A DNA stretch of 64,000 bases, taken from Paractinoplanes ovalisporus. GTDB lineage: Bacteria > Actinomycetota > Actinomycetes > Mycobacteriales > Micromonosporaceae. The translations under genes were made by a program, and so were the position numbers. The stretch is taken from positions 124,001-188,000 of the forward strand of contig NZ_JAENHP010000009.1 in the NCBI RefSeq assembly GCF_016834655.1, given 5' to 3'. Below, piece by piece: positions 47,530 to 63,134 of the stretch (within the stretch, counting starts at the first letter, position 1; every line of letters begins with the position of its first letter). The notes under the pieces are model-generated. The model ran no database searches, had not been told where the DNA came from, and worked only from the letters and a program-made list of their open reading frames with translations.

Positions 47530-47809
47530 CCGGGGCCGATTTGGCGGTGCCGGATGTGTCGCGTACAGTTCGTTGTCGAAGTTCCACCCATAGACCGCTG
47601 GTCGCCGTGGCTCTTGTCTTCTGACACAGATGCTCCGGTCGAAGGTTCCGCGAATGCGGGCGGCCCGCGCAGGGGAGAACGGTTCGTGATCGGGCTGCGG
47701 CGAAAGCCGAATGTGCCTGCTCCGCCCCGTGCGCCCTGCGCCGGGGCGTTTCTCGTTCCACCCCTCCTTCGAGTTCGACCAGTGGTTCGAGCACTGAGAG
47801 AGGAGGGAC
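47530..47809 (+). promoter_or_regulatory. rplJ 5' leader (L10-leader-like)
   Basis: 280 bases without a gene. AGACCGCTGGTCGCCGTGG, GAAGGTTCCGCGAATGCGG and GGCCCGCGCAGG match, as I remember them, actinobacterial rplJ leaders where L10(L12) binds to repress. A promoter for rplJ/rplL should lie at its start, perhaps at GTGTCGCGTACAGTTCG. An attenuator-like hairpin lies near its end. Confidence 0.5.
47724..47756 (+). terminator. Attenuator-like hairpin in rplJ leader
   Basis: GCCCCG, T bulge, GCG (47724-47733) pairs with CGCCGGGGC (47739-47747), and GTTTCTCGTT follows. It ends about 53 bases before the rplJ ATG and could act with the upstream leader. Confidence 0.55.
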
Positions 47810-48355
47810 ATGGCGGACAAGCCGGTCCGGGCCGACAAGGCCAGCGCCGTTGCCGAGCTCACCGACGATTTCCGTAACTCGTCGGCCACCGTGCTGACCG
47901 AGTACCGCGGTCTCACGGTCAAGCAGCTCACCGAGCTGCGCCGTTCGCTGGGCAGCGACACCAAGTACGCGGTGTCGAAGAACACCCTGGCGAAGCGCGC
48001 GGCTACCGACGCGGGCATCGAGGGCCTCGACACGCTGTTCACCGGTCCTACCGCGCTCGCTTTCATCAGCGGCGACCCGGTCGAGGCAGCCAAGGGTCTT
48101 CGGGCCTTCGCCAAGGCCAACCCCGTCCTGGTCATCAAGGGCGGTGTTTTCGAGGGCAAGGCGATCACGGCGGCTGACGTCAACAAGATCGCTGACCTCG
48201 AGTCGCGTGAGGTTCTGCTGGCCAAGCTGGCCGGCGCCATGAAGGGCAACCTGACCAAGGCGGCCGGTCTGTTCCAGGCCCCGCTTTCGCAGGTGGCACG
48301 CCTCGCGGCCGCTCTTCAGGAGAAGCGCGAGAAGGACGGTCCCGCGGAGGCCTGA
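47810..48355 (+). CDS. rplJ: 50S ribosomal protein L10
   Basis: A 181-residue stalk protein that anchors L7/L12 dimers to 23S rRNA. Conserved segments are LTEYRGLTVKQLTELRRSLG, YAVSKNTLAKRAATDAGIEG and LFTGPTALAFISGDPVEAAK. A typical Lys/Glu-rich C-terminal helix binds L12. The ATG at 47810 follows AGAGGAGGG. It is co-transcribed with rplL 54 bases downstream. Confidence 0.96.
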   Translation: MADKPVRADKASAVAELTDDFRNSSATVLTEYRGLTVKQLTELRRSLGSDTKYAVSKNTLAKRAATDAGIEGLDTLFTGPTALAFISGDPVEAAKGLRAFAKANPVLVIKGGVFEGKAITAADVNKIADLESREVLLAKLAGAMKGNLTKAAGLFQAPLSQVARLAAALQEKREKDGPAEA

Positions 48356-48409
48356 GCCACCGCGAACCAGCAAGACTTTTTGATCAGAAGCTAGGAAAGG
48401 TTGCCAGAT

Positions 48410-48796
48410 ATGGCGAAGCTCAGCACCGACGAGCTGCTCGACGCGTTCAAGGAGATGACGCTGATCGAGCTGTCGGAGTTCGTGAAGCAGTTCGAGGAGA
48501 CCTTCGAGGTCACCGCGGCTGCCCCCGTCGCGATCGCGGGCGCTGCCCCGGCCGCCGGCGGTGCCGCCGAGGCTGCCGTCGAGCAGGACTCGTTCGACGT
48601 TGTCCTCGAGGGTGACGGTGGCAAGAAGATCCAGGTCATCAAGGTCGTGCGCGAGCTGACCGGCCTGGGCCTCAAGGAGGCCAAGGACGCCGTCGAGTCC
48701 GCCCCCAAGGCGATCCTCGAGGGTGTCAACAAGGAGAAGGCCGAGGCCGCCAAGGCCAAGCTCGAGGGCGAAGGCGCCAAGGTCACCCTCAAGTGA
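48410..48796 (+). CDS. rplL: 50S ribosomal protein L7/L12
   Basis: A 128-residue stalk protein that recruits translation GTPases. The N-terminal dimerisation segment STDELLDAFKEMTLIELSEF, an Ala-rich hinge and the C-terminal domain VVRELTGLGLKEAKDAVESA match the family. The ATG at 48410 lies 10 bases after AGGAAAGG; the TTG at 48401 is in frame but lies inside that spacing. A strong terminator follows before the rpoB promoter. Confidence 0.97.
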   Translation: MAKLSTDELLDAFKEMTLIELSEFVKQFEETFEVTAAAPVAIAGAAPAAGGAAEAAVEQDSFDVVLEGDGGKKIQVIKVVRELTGLGLKEAKDAVESAPKAILEGVNKEKAEAAKAKLEGEGAKVTLK

Positions 48797-48821
48797 TCTA
48801 ACGCTCCACCGCTTTCTCTTG

Positions 48822-48866
48822 CGAATGGCGAGGACCCCGTGTGTGGGTCCTCGCCATTCGTCTGTT
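48822..48866 (+). terminator. Terminator of rplJ-rplL
   Basis: A 16-bp perfect stem (CGAATGGCGAGGACCC at 48822-48837 with its complement at 48845-48860) and a 7-base loop, followed by TCTGTTTTC. Confidence 0.9.
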
Positions 48867-49386
48867 TTCGCTGTCGTCGCTGGTCAGGGGCCTGATGCCG
48901 GCTGTCCGGCTCCCGACGCACAAACCGGGCCCAATCGGGCAAGCCGTGGAGTATGGTCGCTACAGCGCGCCGGGCGGGCGACGGCGAGGGGCTGACCCAC
49001 GTCGCAACCCTTGACTGTGTGTCCCCTGACAGGCACGCTGATGACAGCAAGTTTCCGCGCTTGCGACAGCCGACCCGTGGGCAATCAGGTCCCGCGGCAA
49101 GGCACCCGAGGGAGAGTTGCCGCGTTCCGAGCGGCCCCGCTGGTGGCCCTGGCCCGATGAGGCGCAGGTCAGAGGCTGTGGGGACACGCTCCGCAGGCAC
49201 CCTCAGGTGTGGGCTGGACAGCGGTTAGCCGAGCGGCTACACTGCTAGTTTGCGCTGCCTTCTGTCTTGAGCCCTGCCTGGACATCCATCCGGATGAATT
49301 CCTGGGGGCTCGTTGGAGTGCACGCAGACAGTTGCATACCGCAGCTGCAGCCGCATCAGCAGCACCGGTCCTCGGAAGGACGCATC
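48867..49386 (+). other. Long untranslated rpoB upstream region
   Basis: About 520 bases without a convincing gene between the rplL terminator and rpoB. It holds the rpoB promoter (49215-49243) and leaves a leader of about 140 bases. An additional TTGACT lies at 49011 without a matching -10 box. TAGTTTGCGCTGCC just after the promoter resembles, from memory, other actinobacterial rpoB upstream regions. Confidence 0.55.
49215..49243 (+). promoter_or_regulatory. rpoB promoter
   Basis: TGGACA (49215-49220), 17-base spacer, TACACT (49238-49243), followed by GCTAGTTTG. Ideal spacing for the housekeeping sigma factor, about 145 bases upstream of the rpoB start. Confidence 0.65.
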
Positions 49387-52827
<3,441 letters not shown>

Positions 52828-52832
52828 CGGAA

Positions 52833-52862
52833 ACGGCCCCGGGGTGTGAGCCCCGGGGCCGT
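52833..52862 (+). terminator. Hairpin between rpoB and rpoC
   Basis: Perfect 12-bp stem ACGGCCCCGGGG (52833-52844) and CCCCGGGGCCGT (52851-52862) with a 6-base loop. No T-tract follows. It may be an RNA processing or stability element, or partial attenuator, in the 85-base rpoB-rpoC spacer. Confidence 0.6.
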
Positions 52863-52912
52863 CACCGCCGGCCTGGAACCCATTCGAGCAAGAAATACGA
52901 GGGATAGACCAA

Positions 52913-56803
<3,891 letters not shown>

Positions 56804-56814
56804 GGTCCACCGTT

Positions 56815-56850
56815 CGAAAGGCGGTCGCGCTGGTGCGCGGCCGCCTTTCG
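56815..56850 (+). terminator. Terminator of rpoBC
   Basis: A 16-bp stem with one G:U pair, CGAAAGGCGGTCGCGC (56815-56830) and GCGCGGCCGCCTTTCG (56835-56850), 4-base loop, 11 bases after the rpoC stop. Confidence 0.88.
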
Positions 56851-56866
56851 GCGTTCCTAAGATGGG

Positions 56867-57220
56867 GTGGTGACTGTTCCCGCCCAGGTTCCGACCCGCC
56901 ACCCGATGGACCCCGATCCGGAGCCCTCGTCGAAGGCGCGGGCGGTTTTCGCGCTGGGGCTGGTGGGCTTCCTGACCGGCGCCTTCGTCGGCGGTGTGAT
57001 TCCCGCCACTGTCGCGCTGCTGCTGGCCCGGCAGACGGCCCGGCAGGCGTACGAGGCGAAGGGTTATCTGACCGGCTCGGCGTGGATCCGGCGGGGTCGA
57101 CGGCTGGCCTGGGCCGGCATCGTCCTCGCCCTGACCTCCCTGGTCATCGCGTCGATCGCCGGCCTGTTGCACCTGGCCGGCTCGCCCGGTGGCCCCGACT
57201 TCTCGCCCGGCACCGACTAG
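56867..57220 (+). CDS. Small membrane protein, DUF4190-like
   Basis: A 117-residue protein with two hydrophobic segments, AVFALGLVGFLTGAFVGGVI and LAWAGIVLALTSLVIASIAG, separated by a charged loop ARQTARQAYEAKGYLTGSAW. This arrangement is typical of the DUF4190-like small membrane proteins of actinobacteria. The function is unknown. GTG 56867 or 56870 begins the frame; the N terminus is Pro-rich and cytoplasmic. It lies after the rpoC terminator with a related gene next to it. Confidence 0.65.
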   Translation: MVTVPAQVPTRHPMDPDPEPSSKARAVFALGLVGFLTGAFVGGVIPATVALLLARQTARQAYEAKGYLTGSAWIRRGRRLAWAGIVLALTSLVIASIAGLLHLAGSPGGPDFSPGTD

Positions 57221-57261
57221 GCGGGGTGCGGCTCGCCCCGTACGGGTGACATGCTCTTGAT

Positions 57262-57732
57262 ATGACGGTCCCGCCCCCGCCGCAGGCGCCCTACCCGAGC
57301 GCCGTGCCCCCGCCGCCGCCCTCGGGCCGGTGGCGTCCGGAACGGGTCGACGCGCTGCCCGGCACCGAGTTCGGGCTGGTCCAGCTGCGGGTCGAGCCGA
57401 TCACCTCGGGCCTGGCCATCGGATCGCTCATCGCCGGCATCGGTTCGATCCTGGCCTCGTTCCTGGTGCTCTGCTTCGGTGTGGCCGGCTCGGCCTCCGG
57501 CTGGGGCGGCTGGGTGTCGGGTGCCTTCACGCTGCTCAGCGTCCTCGTGGGCGGGGGAGCGGTCGCGATCGGCATCGTGGCCCGCCGTCAGGTCCGCCGC
57601 TCGGGTCAGACCGGCCAGGTGCGGTTCACCGGCGCCGGGCTGGGTATGGCGGGAATGGTGTGCGGGTCGTGCGGTGCGGGAATCGCACTGCTGTCTCTGG
57701 CGTTGACTCTGGTGTTGCAGTTATCTGCCTGA
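57262..57732 (+). CDS. Small membrane protein with Pro-rich N terminus, DUF4190-like
   Basis: A 156-residue protein. Residues 1-45 are Pro-rich (PPPPQAPYPSAVPPPPPSGR). Three hydrophobic segments follow (ITSGLAIGSLIAGIGSILAS, FTLLSVLVGGGAVAIGIVAR, GMAGMVCGSCGAGIALLSLA). LAIGSLIAGI is typical of DUF4190 proteins. It may have arisen with the preceding gene, which has a similar topology. Function unknown. Confidence 0.68.
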   Translation: MTVPPPPQAPYPSAVPPPPPSGRWRPERVDALPGTEFGLVQLRVEPITSGLAIGSLIAGIGSILASFLVLCFGVAGSASGWGGWVSGAFTLLSVLVGGGAVAIGIVARRQVRRSGQTGQVRFTGAGLGMAGMVCGSCGAGIALLSLALTLVLQLSA

Positions 57733-58128
57733 GGGGCCGGATCTGGCACCGCGGCGTTGCTTCCGTGAGGCACCCGGTACACTTGTATCGGAGATATCCG
57801 TCGCGTGGTGCCAGGGCTCATTTTGACCTGGGTGCTCGGGGTGGGTAATCTTTCCCCTCGTGCCCGGGCTTGCCCGGGCAACTCGTGCGTGCGCCCGAGT
57901 CGCCTACTCCGCGACTTGGTGGCGATACGCCGAGCCGGTGTCCATCGCGGCATCGACCAAGACAAGACCCGGTGCGCGTGACAAGCGCGCGGCGGGACCG
58001 TGAGCCGGACGACACGCCCGACCGCGGGTGCCGGACAACTCCCCATCGGGGGGAGCTGACCAGCACACAAAGGCAGAAACAGACGGTGCGGCCGCCTAGG
58101 AAGCGGCCGAAGGGAGCGGAGAAACCCG
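57733..58128 (+). promoter_or_regulatory. rpsL upstream region and leader
   Basis: 396 bases without a gene. TACACT at 57778-57783 is a plausible -10 box; the -35 is unclear (TTGCTT at 57757 gives only 15 bases). A conserved block at 58011-58039 precedes a hairpin CTCCCC/GGGGAG. An AGGGAGCGGAG ribosome site lies just before the GTG at 58129. Confidence 0.5.
58011..58039 (+). promoter_or_regulatory. Conserved ribosomal-operon leader element (rpsL copy)
   Basis: 29-base block beginning GACACGCCCGACCGCGGG and ending CGGACAAC, 27/29 identical to 62703-62731 upstream of rpsJ. It is followed by hairpin CTCCCC-ATCGG-GGGGAG. Confidence 0.65.
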
Positions 58129-58503
58129 GTGCCCACGATCCAGCAGCTGGTCCGAAAGGGCCGCCAGGCGAAGACGAGCAAGACCAAGACGCCGGCGCTG
58201 AAGGGAAGTCCTCAGCGGCGCGGCGTGTGCACGCGCGTGTACACCACCACCCCCAAGAAGCCGAACTCTGCGCTGCGCAAGGTCGCTCGTGTGAAGCTCA
58301 GCAGCCAGATCGAGGTGACGGCGTACATCCCGGGTGTCGGCCACAACCTGCAGGAGCACTCGATCGTGCTCGTGCGTGGCGGCCGAGTGAAGGACCTCCC
58401 CGGCGTCCGCTACAAGATCGTCCGCGGTTCGCTGGACACCCAGGGTGTCCGCAACCGCAAGCAGGCTCGCAGCCGTTACGGCGCGAAGAAGGAGAAGAGC
58501 TGA
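58129..58503 (+). CDS. rpsL: 30S ribosomal protein S12
   Basis: A 124-residue decoding-centre protein. PTIQQLVRKGRQAKTSKTKT, RRGVCTRVYTTTPKKPNSAL and GGRVKDLPGVRYKIVRGSLD are diagnostic. The two lysines whose change gives streptomycin resistance (E. coli K43 in TPKKPNSA and K88 in RVKDLPG) are unmutated. The GTG start lies 8 bases after GGGAGCGGAG. First gene of the rpsL-rpsG-fusA-tuf unit. Confidence 0.97.
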   Translation: MPTIQQLVRKGRQAKTSKTKTPALKGSPQRRGVCTRVYTTTPKKPNSALRKVARVKLSSQIEVTAYIPGVGHNLQEHSIVLVRGGRVKDLPGVRYKIVRGSLDTQGVRNRKQARSRYGAKKEKS

Positions 58504-58504
58504 C

Positions 58505-58975
58505 ATGCCGCGCAAGGGCCCTGCTCCGCGCCACCCAGTGGTCGCGGACCCGGTTTACAACTCGCCGCTGGTGACCCAGCTGGTCAACAAGATCCTGGTC
58601 GGCGGCAAGCGTCAGCTCGCTGAGCGCATCGTGTACGGCGCCCTCGAGGGCTGCCGCGAGAAGAACGGCACCGACCCCGTGGTGACGCTCAAGCGTGCCA
58701 TGGACAACGTCAAGCCGACCCTCGAGGTCCGCAGCCGCCGCGTCGGTGGCGCGACCTACCAGGTGCCGGTCGAGGTCCGTACGCCGCGTCAGACCACCCT
58801 CGGTCTCCGCTGGCTGGTCCAGTACTCCAAGGCCCGCCGTGAGAAGACCATGATCGAGCGTCTCCAGAACGAGCTGCTCGACGCCAGCAACGGTCTCGGC
58901 GCCGCCGTCAAGCGGCGTGAGGACACCCACAAGATGGCGGAGTCCAACAAGGCCTTCGCGCACTACCGCTGGTAA
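58505..58975 (+). CDS. rpsG: 30S ribosomal protein S7
   Basis: A 156-residue 16S rRNA-binding protein that nucleates 30S head assembly and is often the operon repressor. PRKGPAPRHPVVADPVYNSP, LVTQLVNKILVGGKRQLAER and ALEGCREKNGTDPVVTLKRA followed by MDNVKPTLEVRSRRVGGATY match the family. The ATG lies one base after the rpsL stop. Confidence 0.97.
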   Translation: MPRKGPAPRHPVVADPVYNSPLVTQLVNKILVGGKRQLAERIVYGALEGCREKNGTDPVVTLKRAMDNVKPTLEVRSRRVGGATYQVPVEVRTPRQTTLGLRWLVQYSKARREKTMIERLQNELLDASNGLGAAVKRREDTHKMAESNKAFAHYRW

Positions 58976-58990
58976 GACCCCGCTGCTGCC

Positions 58991-59013
58991 GGGCCCGGTG
59001 ACAAGCCGGGCCC
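58991..59013 (+). terminator. Hairpin in rpsG-fusA spacer
   Basis: GGGCCCGG (58991-58998) and CCGGGCCC (59006-59013), 7-base loop, no T-tract. Possibly an RNA processing or S7-related control element. Confidence 0.45.
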
Positions 59014-59067
59014 CAGCGCAAGTCGTACCGGTTCACGAGACGACGACGAAGAAAAGTAGGGATTGAA

Positions 59068-61164
59068 GTGGCCGCCGCAGACGCGCTCGCCAACGTACGC
59101 AACATCGGCATCATGGCGCACATCGATGCCGGTAAGACCACCACCACTGAGCGGATCCTCTTCTACACCGGTATCACGTACAAGATCGGTGAGGTCCACG
59201 ACGGCGCCGCCACGATGGACTGGATGGAGCAGGAGCAGGAGCGTGGTATCACCATCACCTCCGCTGCTACCAAGTGTGAGTGGAAGGGCCACACGATCCA
59301 GATCATCGACACGCCCGGCCACGTCGACTTCACGGTCGAGGTCGAGCGGTCGCTGCGCGTGCTCGACGGCGCGGTCGCGGTCTACGACGGCGTTGCCGGC
59401 GTGGAGCCCCAGACCGAGAACGTCTGGCGTCAGGCGGACAAGTACAACGTCCCCCGGATGTGCTTCGTCAACAAGCTCGACCGGACCGGCGCGGACTTCT
59501 TCCGCTGCGTGCAGATGATGATCGACCGGCTGAACGCGACGCCGCTGGTGCTCCAGATCCCGATCGGGCTCGAGGGCGACCACATCGGCGTCGTCGACCT
59601 GGTCGAGATGCGCGCCCTCACCTGGCGTGGTGAGACCCAGAAGGGTGAGGACTACGCGATCGAGGAGATCCCGGCCGACCTGGCCGACTCCGCGAACGAG
59701 TGGCGCGAGAAGCTGATCGAGACCCTGGCCGACGTCGACGACGCGGTCATGGAGAAGTACCTCGAGGGCGAGGAGCTCTCGCTGGAGGAGATCAAGGCCG
59801 CCATCCGGCGCGCCACGATCGCCAGCAAGGCCAACCCGGTGCTGTGCGGCTCGGCGTTCAAGAACAAGGGCGTCCAGCCCATGCTCGACGCCGTGGTCGA
59901 CTACCTGCCGTCGCCGCTGGACATCCCGGCCATCGAGGGCACCGCGACCGACGGCGAGACGCCGATGCTGCGGAAGCCGTCGAACTCCGAGCCGTTCTCC
60001 GGCCTGGCGTTCAAGATCCAGACGGACAAGCACCTCGGCAAGCTCACCTACGTCCGGGTCTACTCCGGCACGCTCGACTCCGGTTCCCAGGTGGTCAACT
60101 CCACCAAGGACCGCAAGGAGCGGATCGGCAAGATCTACCAGATGCACGCGAACAAGCGTGAAGAGCGTCCGACGGCGCAGGCCGGCGACATCATCGCCGT
60201 CCAGGGTCTCAAGCAGACCACCACCGGCGACACGCTCAGCGACCCGGCCAACCCGGTCATCCTGGAGTCGATGACCTTCCCGGAGCCGGTCATCCAGGTC
60301 GCCATCGAGCCGAAGACCAAGTCGGACCAGGAGAAGCTGGGCACCGCGATCCAGCGTCTGGCCGAGGAGGACCCGACCTTCCGCGTCTTCAACGACGAGG
60401 AGACCGGGCAGACCATCATCGCCGGCATGGGCGAGCTCCACCTCGACATCCTCGTCGACCGCATGCGTCGCGAGTTCAACGTCGAGGCGAACATCGGTAA
60501 GCCGCAGGTCGCGTACCGCGAGACGATCCGCCGCAAGGTGGAGAAGATCGACTACGTGCACAAGAAGCAGACCGGTGGCTCGGGCCAGTACGCGAAGGTT
60601 GTCGTCTCGGTGGAGCCGCTGCCGCTCGCGGCCGACGGCCCGACCTACGAGTTCGTCAACGCCGTGACCGGTGGCCGCATCCCCCGCGAGTTCATCCCGT
60701 CGGTGGACGCGGGCGCGCAGGACTCCCTGCAGTACGGCGTCCTCGCCGGCTATCCGCTGGTCGGCGTCAAGCTGACCCTGCTGGACGGCCAGTACCACGA
60801 GGTCGACTCGTCCGAGATGGCGTTCAAGATCGCCGGTTCGATGGTGATGAAGGAAGCGGCCCGCAAGGCCGACCCCGCGCTGCTCGAGCCGATGATGTCC
60901 GTCGAGGTCACCACGCCCGAGGACAACATGGGCGACGTGATCGGCGACCTCAACTCGCGGCGTGGCATCATCCAGTCGATGGAGGAGCGCTCCGGCGCCC
61001 GAGTCGTCAAGGCGCTGGTGCCGCTGTCCGAGATGTTCGGCTACGTCGGCGACCTGCGGTCGAAGACGGCCGGCCGGGCTAGCTACAGCATGCAGTTCGA
61101 CTCCTACGCCGAGGTCCCTCAGGGCGTCGCGAAGGAGATCATCGCTAAGGCCACCGGCGCCTGA
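59068..61164 (+). CDS. fusA: Elongation factor G
   Basis: A 698-residue translocase GTPase. The P-loop is GIMAHIDAGKTTTTERILFY, followed by GAATMDWMEQEQERGITITS, DTPGHVDFTVEVERSLRVLD and NKLDRTGADF. Domains IV and V follow with TGGSGQYAKV and RGIIQSMEERSGARV. The GTG at 59068 gives AAADALANVRNIGIM. No fusidate-resistance change can be judged here. It is followed by tuf after a hairpin. Confidence 0.97.
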   Translation: MAAADALANVRNIGIMAHIDAGKTTTTERILFYTGITYKIGEVHDGAATMDWMEQEQERGITITSAATKCEWKGHTIQIIDTPGHVDFTVEVERSLRVLDGAVAVYDGVAGVEPQTENVWRQADKYNVPRMCFVNKLDRTGADFFRCVQMMIDRLNATPLVLQIPIGLEGDHIGVVDLVEMRALTWRGETQKGEDYAIEEIPADLADSANEWREKLIETLADVDDAVMEKYLEGEELSLEEIKAAIRRATIASKANPVLCGSAFKNKGVQPMLDAVVDYLPSPLDIPAIEGTATDGETPMLRKPSNSEPFSGLAFKIQTDKHLGKLTYVRVYSGTLDSGSQVVNSTKDRKERIGKIYQMHANKREERPTAQAGDIIAVQGLKQTTTGDTLSDPANPVILESMTFPEPVIQVAIEPKTKSDQEKLGTAIQRLAEEDPTFRVFNDEETGQTIIAGMGELHLDILVDRMRREFNVEANIGKPQVAYRETIRRKVEKIDYVHKKQTGGSGQYAKVVVSVEPLPLAADGPTYEFVNAVTGGRIPREFIPSVDAGAQDSLQYGVLAGYPLVGVKLTLLDGQYHEVDSSEMAFKIAGSMVMKEAARKADPALLEPMMSVEVTTPEDNMGDVIGDLNSRRGIIQSMEERSGARVVKALVPLSEMFGYVGDLRSKTAGRASYSMQFDSYAEVPQGVAKEIIAKATGA

Positions 61165-61173
61165 CGCGTTGAG

Positions 61174-61204
61174 GCGCGTGCGGTCCGTCGAGGGCCGCAC
61201 GCGC
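61174..61204 (+). terminator. Hairpin between fusA and tuf
   Basis: GCGCGTGCGG (61174-61183) and CCGCACGCGC (61195-61204), 10-bp stem with an 11-base loop. No T-tract. May reduce or process transcripts before tuf, which often has its own promoter. Confidence 0.55.
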
Positions 61205-61283
61205 ACGAGCAGTCGACAGAGTCCCCATCGCCTTATCGGGCGTGCCGGGCGAAAGTTATTCCACAGTCCACAGGAGGACACCA

Positions 61284-62477
61284 GTGGCGAAGGCGAAGTT
61301 CGAGCGGACTAAGCCGCACGTCAACATCGGCACCATTGGTCACATCGACCACGGTAAGACGACGCTGACTGCGGCCATCACGAAGGTCCTGCACGACGAA
61401 TACCCGGACCTGAACCCGTACACCCCGTTCGACGAGATCGACAAGGCGCCTGAAGAGAAGGCCCGTGGTATCACGATCTCGATCGCGCACGTCGAGTACC
61501 AGACCGCGGCGCGTCACTACGCGCACGTGGACTGCCCCGGCCACGCTGACTACATCAAGAACATGATCACCGGTGCCGCCCAGATGGACGGCGCGATCCT
61601 GGTGGTCGCCGCGACCGACGGCCCGATGCCGCAGACCAAGGAGCACGTGCTCCTGGCCCGCCAGGTCGGCGTTCCGTACATCGTCGTCGCCCTGAACAAG
61701 AGCGACATGGTGGACGACGAGGAGCTCCTCGAGCTCGTCGAGCTCGAGGTCCGCGAGCTGCTCAGCACCTACGAGTTCCCGGGCGACGACCTGCCGGTCG
61801 TGCGTGTCTCGGCGCTCAAGGCGCTGGAGGGCGACAAGGAGTGGACCGCCAAGCTCCTCGAGCTCATGAACGCGGTCGACACCGCGATCCCGCAGCCCGA
61901 GCGTGAGACCGAGAAGCCGTTCCTCATGCCCATCGAGGACGTCTTCACGATCACCGGTCGTGGCACCGTGGTCACGGGTCGCGCCGAGCGCGGCATCCTC
62001 AAGCCGAACGAGGAGGTCGAGATCGTCGGCATCCGCGAGAAGTCGACGAAGACCGTCTGCACCGGCATCGAGATGTTCCGCAAGCTGCTCGACGAGGCCC
62101 GCGCGGGTGAGAACGTCGGTCTGCTGCTCCGCGGTATCAAGCGCGAGGACGTCGAGCGCGGCATGGTTGTTGTGAAGCCGGGCACCACGACTCCCCACAC
62201 GGAGTTCGAGGGCCAGGTCTACATCCTCTCGAAGGAAGAGGGCGGCCGGCACACCCCGTTCTTCCAGAACTACCGCCCGCAGTTCTACTTCCGCACCACG
62301 GACGTCACCGGCGTCGTCACGCTGCCCGAGGGCACCGAGATGGTCATGCCGGGCGACTCCACCAGCATGTCGGTCAAGCTGATCCAGCCGATCGCCATGG
62401 AGCAGGGCCTGAAGTTCGCGATCCGTGAGGGTGGCCGCACCGTCGGCGCCGGCACGGTCACGAAGATCAACGTCTGA
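61284..62477 (+). CDS. tuf: Elongation factor Tu
   Basis: A 397-residue tRNA-delivery GTPase. VNIGTIGHIDHGKTTLTAAI (P-loop), ARGITISIAHVEYQ (effector), DCPGHADYIKNMITGAAQMD and NKSDMV match the family. Kirromycin-contact residues look normal (Q in MPQTKEH, A in FAIREGG), so no obvious elfamycin resistance. GTG at 61284 follows AGGAGGA. It ends before a 335-base gap preceding the S10 operon. Confidence 0.97.
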   Translation: MAKAKFERTKPHVNIGTIGHIDHGKTTLTAAITKVLHDEYPDLNPYTPFDEIDKAPEEKARGITISIAHVEYQTAARHYAHVDCPGHADYIKNMITGAAQMDGAILVVAATDGPMPQTKEHVLLARQVGVPYIVVALNKSDMVDDEELLELVELEVRELLSTYEFPGDDLPVVRVSALKALEGDKEWTAKLLELMNAVDTAIPQPERETEKPFLMPIEDVFTITGRGTVVTGRAERGILKPNEEVEIVGIREKSTKTVCTGIEMFRKLLDEARAGENVGLLLRGIKREDVERGMVVVKPGTTTPHTEFEGQVYILSKEEGGRHTPFFQNYRPQFYFRTTDVTGVVTLPEGTEMVMPGDSTSMSVKLIQPIAMEQGLKFAIREGGRTVGAGTVTKINV

Positions 62478-62812
62478 GACAGGCGTCGGTAACCCCCGAT
62501 TAGCATTGCTGGAGAGAATCCGGCATACTAGTCAGGTTGCGTCCGAGCGGGGTGGTCAGCTGCCTTGTGCAGCCGGCCACCCTCGCCGGGTGTCTGGGTG
62601 TGTTTACGAGCCGCCCTGCACTGGGTCTGATTCAGGCCCGGGACACCTCAAGATCCCCGCGATCTAGAGTGCTGCCCTGCGCAGCTTTCTGAGAGTCAGC
62701 GCGACACGCCCGACCGCGGGGGTCGGACAACGCAGGATCAACGGTCCTGCGGGCATGCGAGAGCCGCCGCTTTCGCACGTAGCGGCATCGAGAGAAGGAA
62801 ACAGAAGCCACC
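62478..62812 (+). promoter_or_regulatory. S10 operon promoter and leader region
   Basis: 335 bases without a gene. Candidate promoter TTAGCA (62500-62505), 18 bases, CATACT (62524-62529). A conserved block at 62703-62731 is followed by hairpin GCAGGA-TCAACGG-TCCTGC (62734-62752 region). The AGAAGGAAACAG ribosome site precedes the rpsJ ATG. Confidence 0.5.
62703..62731 (+). promoter_or_regulatory. Conserved ribosomal-operon leader element (rpsJ copy)
   Basis: Matches the rpsL-leader block at 27 of 29 positions. CCGACC and GGTCGG within it can pair, and a sequence-unrelated hairpin lies at the same downstream position as in the rpsL leader. Confidence 0.65.
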
Positions 62813-63121
62813 ATGGCGGGACAGAAGATCCGCATCCGGCTCAAGGCCTATGACCACGAGGTCGTGGACTCCTCGGCGCGGAAGATCGTCGAGACGGTGA
62901 CGCGTACCGGGGCGCAGGTTGCTGGCCCGGTGCCGCTGCCCACGGAAATCAACCGTTTCTGCGTCATCCGCTCGCCGCACAAGTACAAGGACTCGCGCGA
63001 GCACTTCGAGATGCGCACGCACAAGCGGCTGATCGACATCATCGACCCGACTCCCAAGACGGTCGACTCGCTCATGCGCCTCGACCTGCCGGCTGGCGTC
63101 GACATCGAGATCAAGCTGTAG
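62813..63121 (+). CDS. rpsJ: 30S ribosomal protein S10
   Basis: A 102-residue ribosomal protein that also acts as NusE in antitermination. [40 protein letters not shown] and [20 protein letters not shown] are diagnostic. First gene of the S10 operon. It is followed by rplC 13 bases later. Confidence 0.97.
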
Positions 63122-63134
63122 GGATCTGCGACTA

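Noticed and set aside
49267..49386. Upstream start of rpoB at 49267
   Set aside because: Adds 40 unconserved residues; the TTG at 49387 has the better ribosome site and matches the family N terminus.
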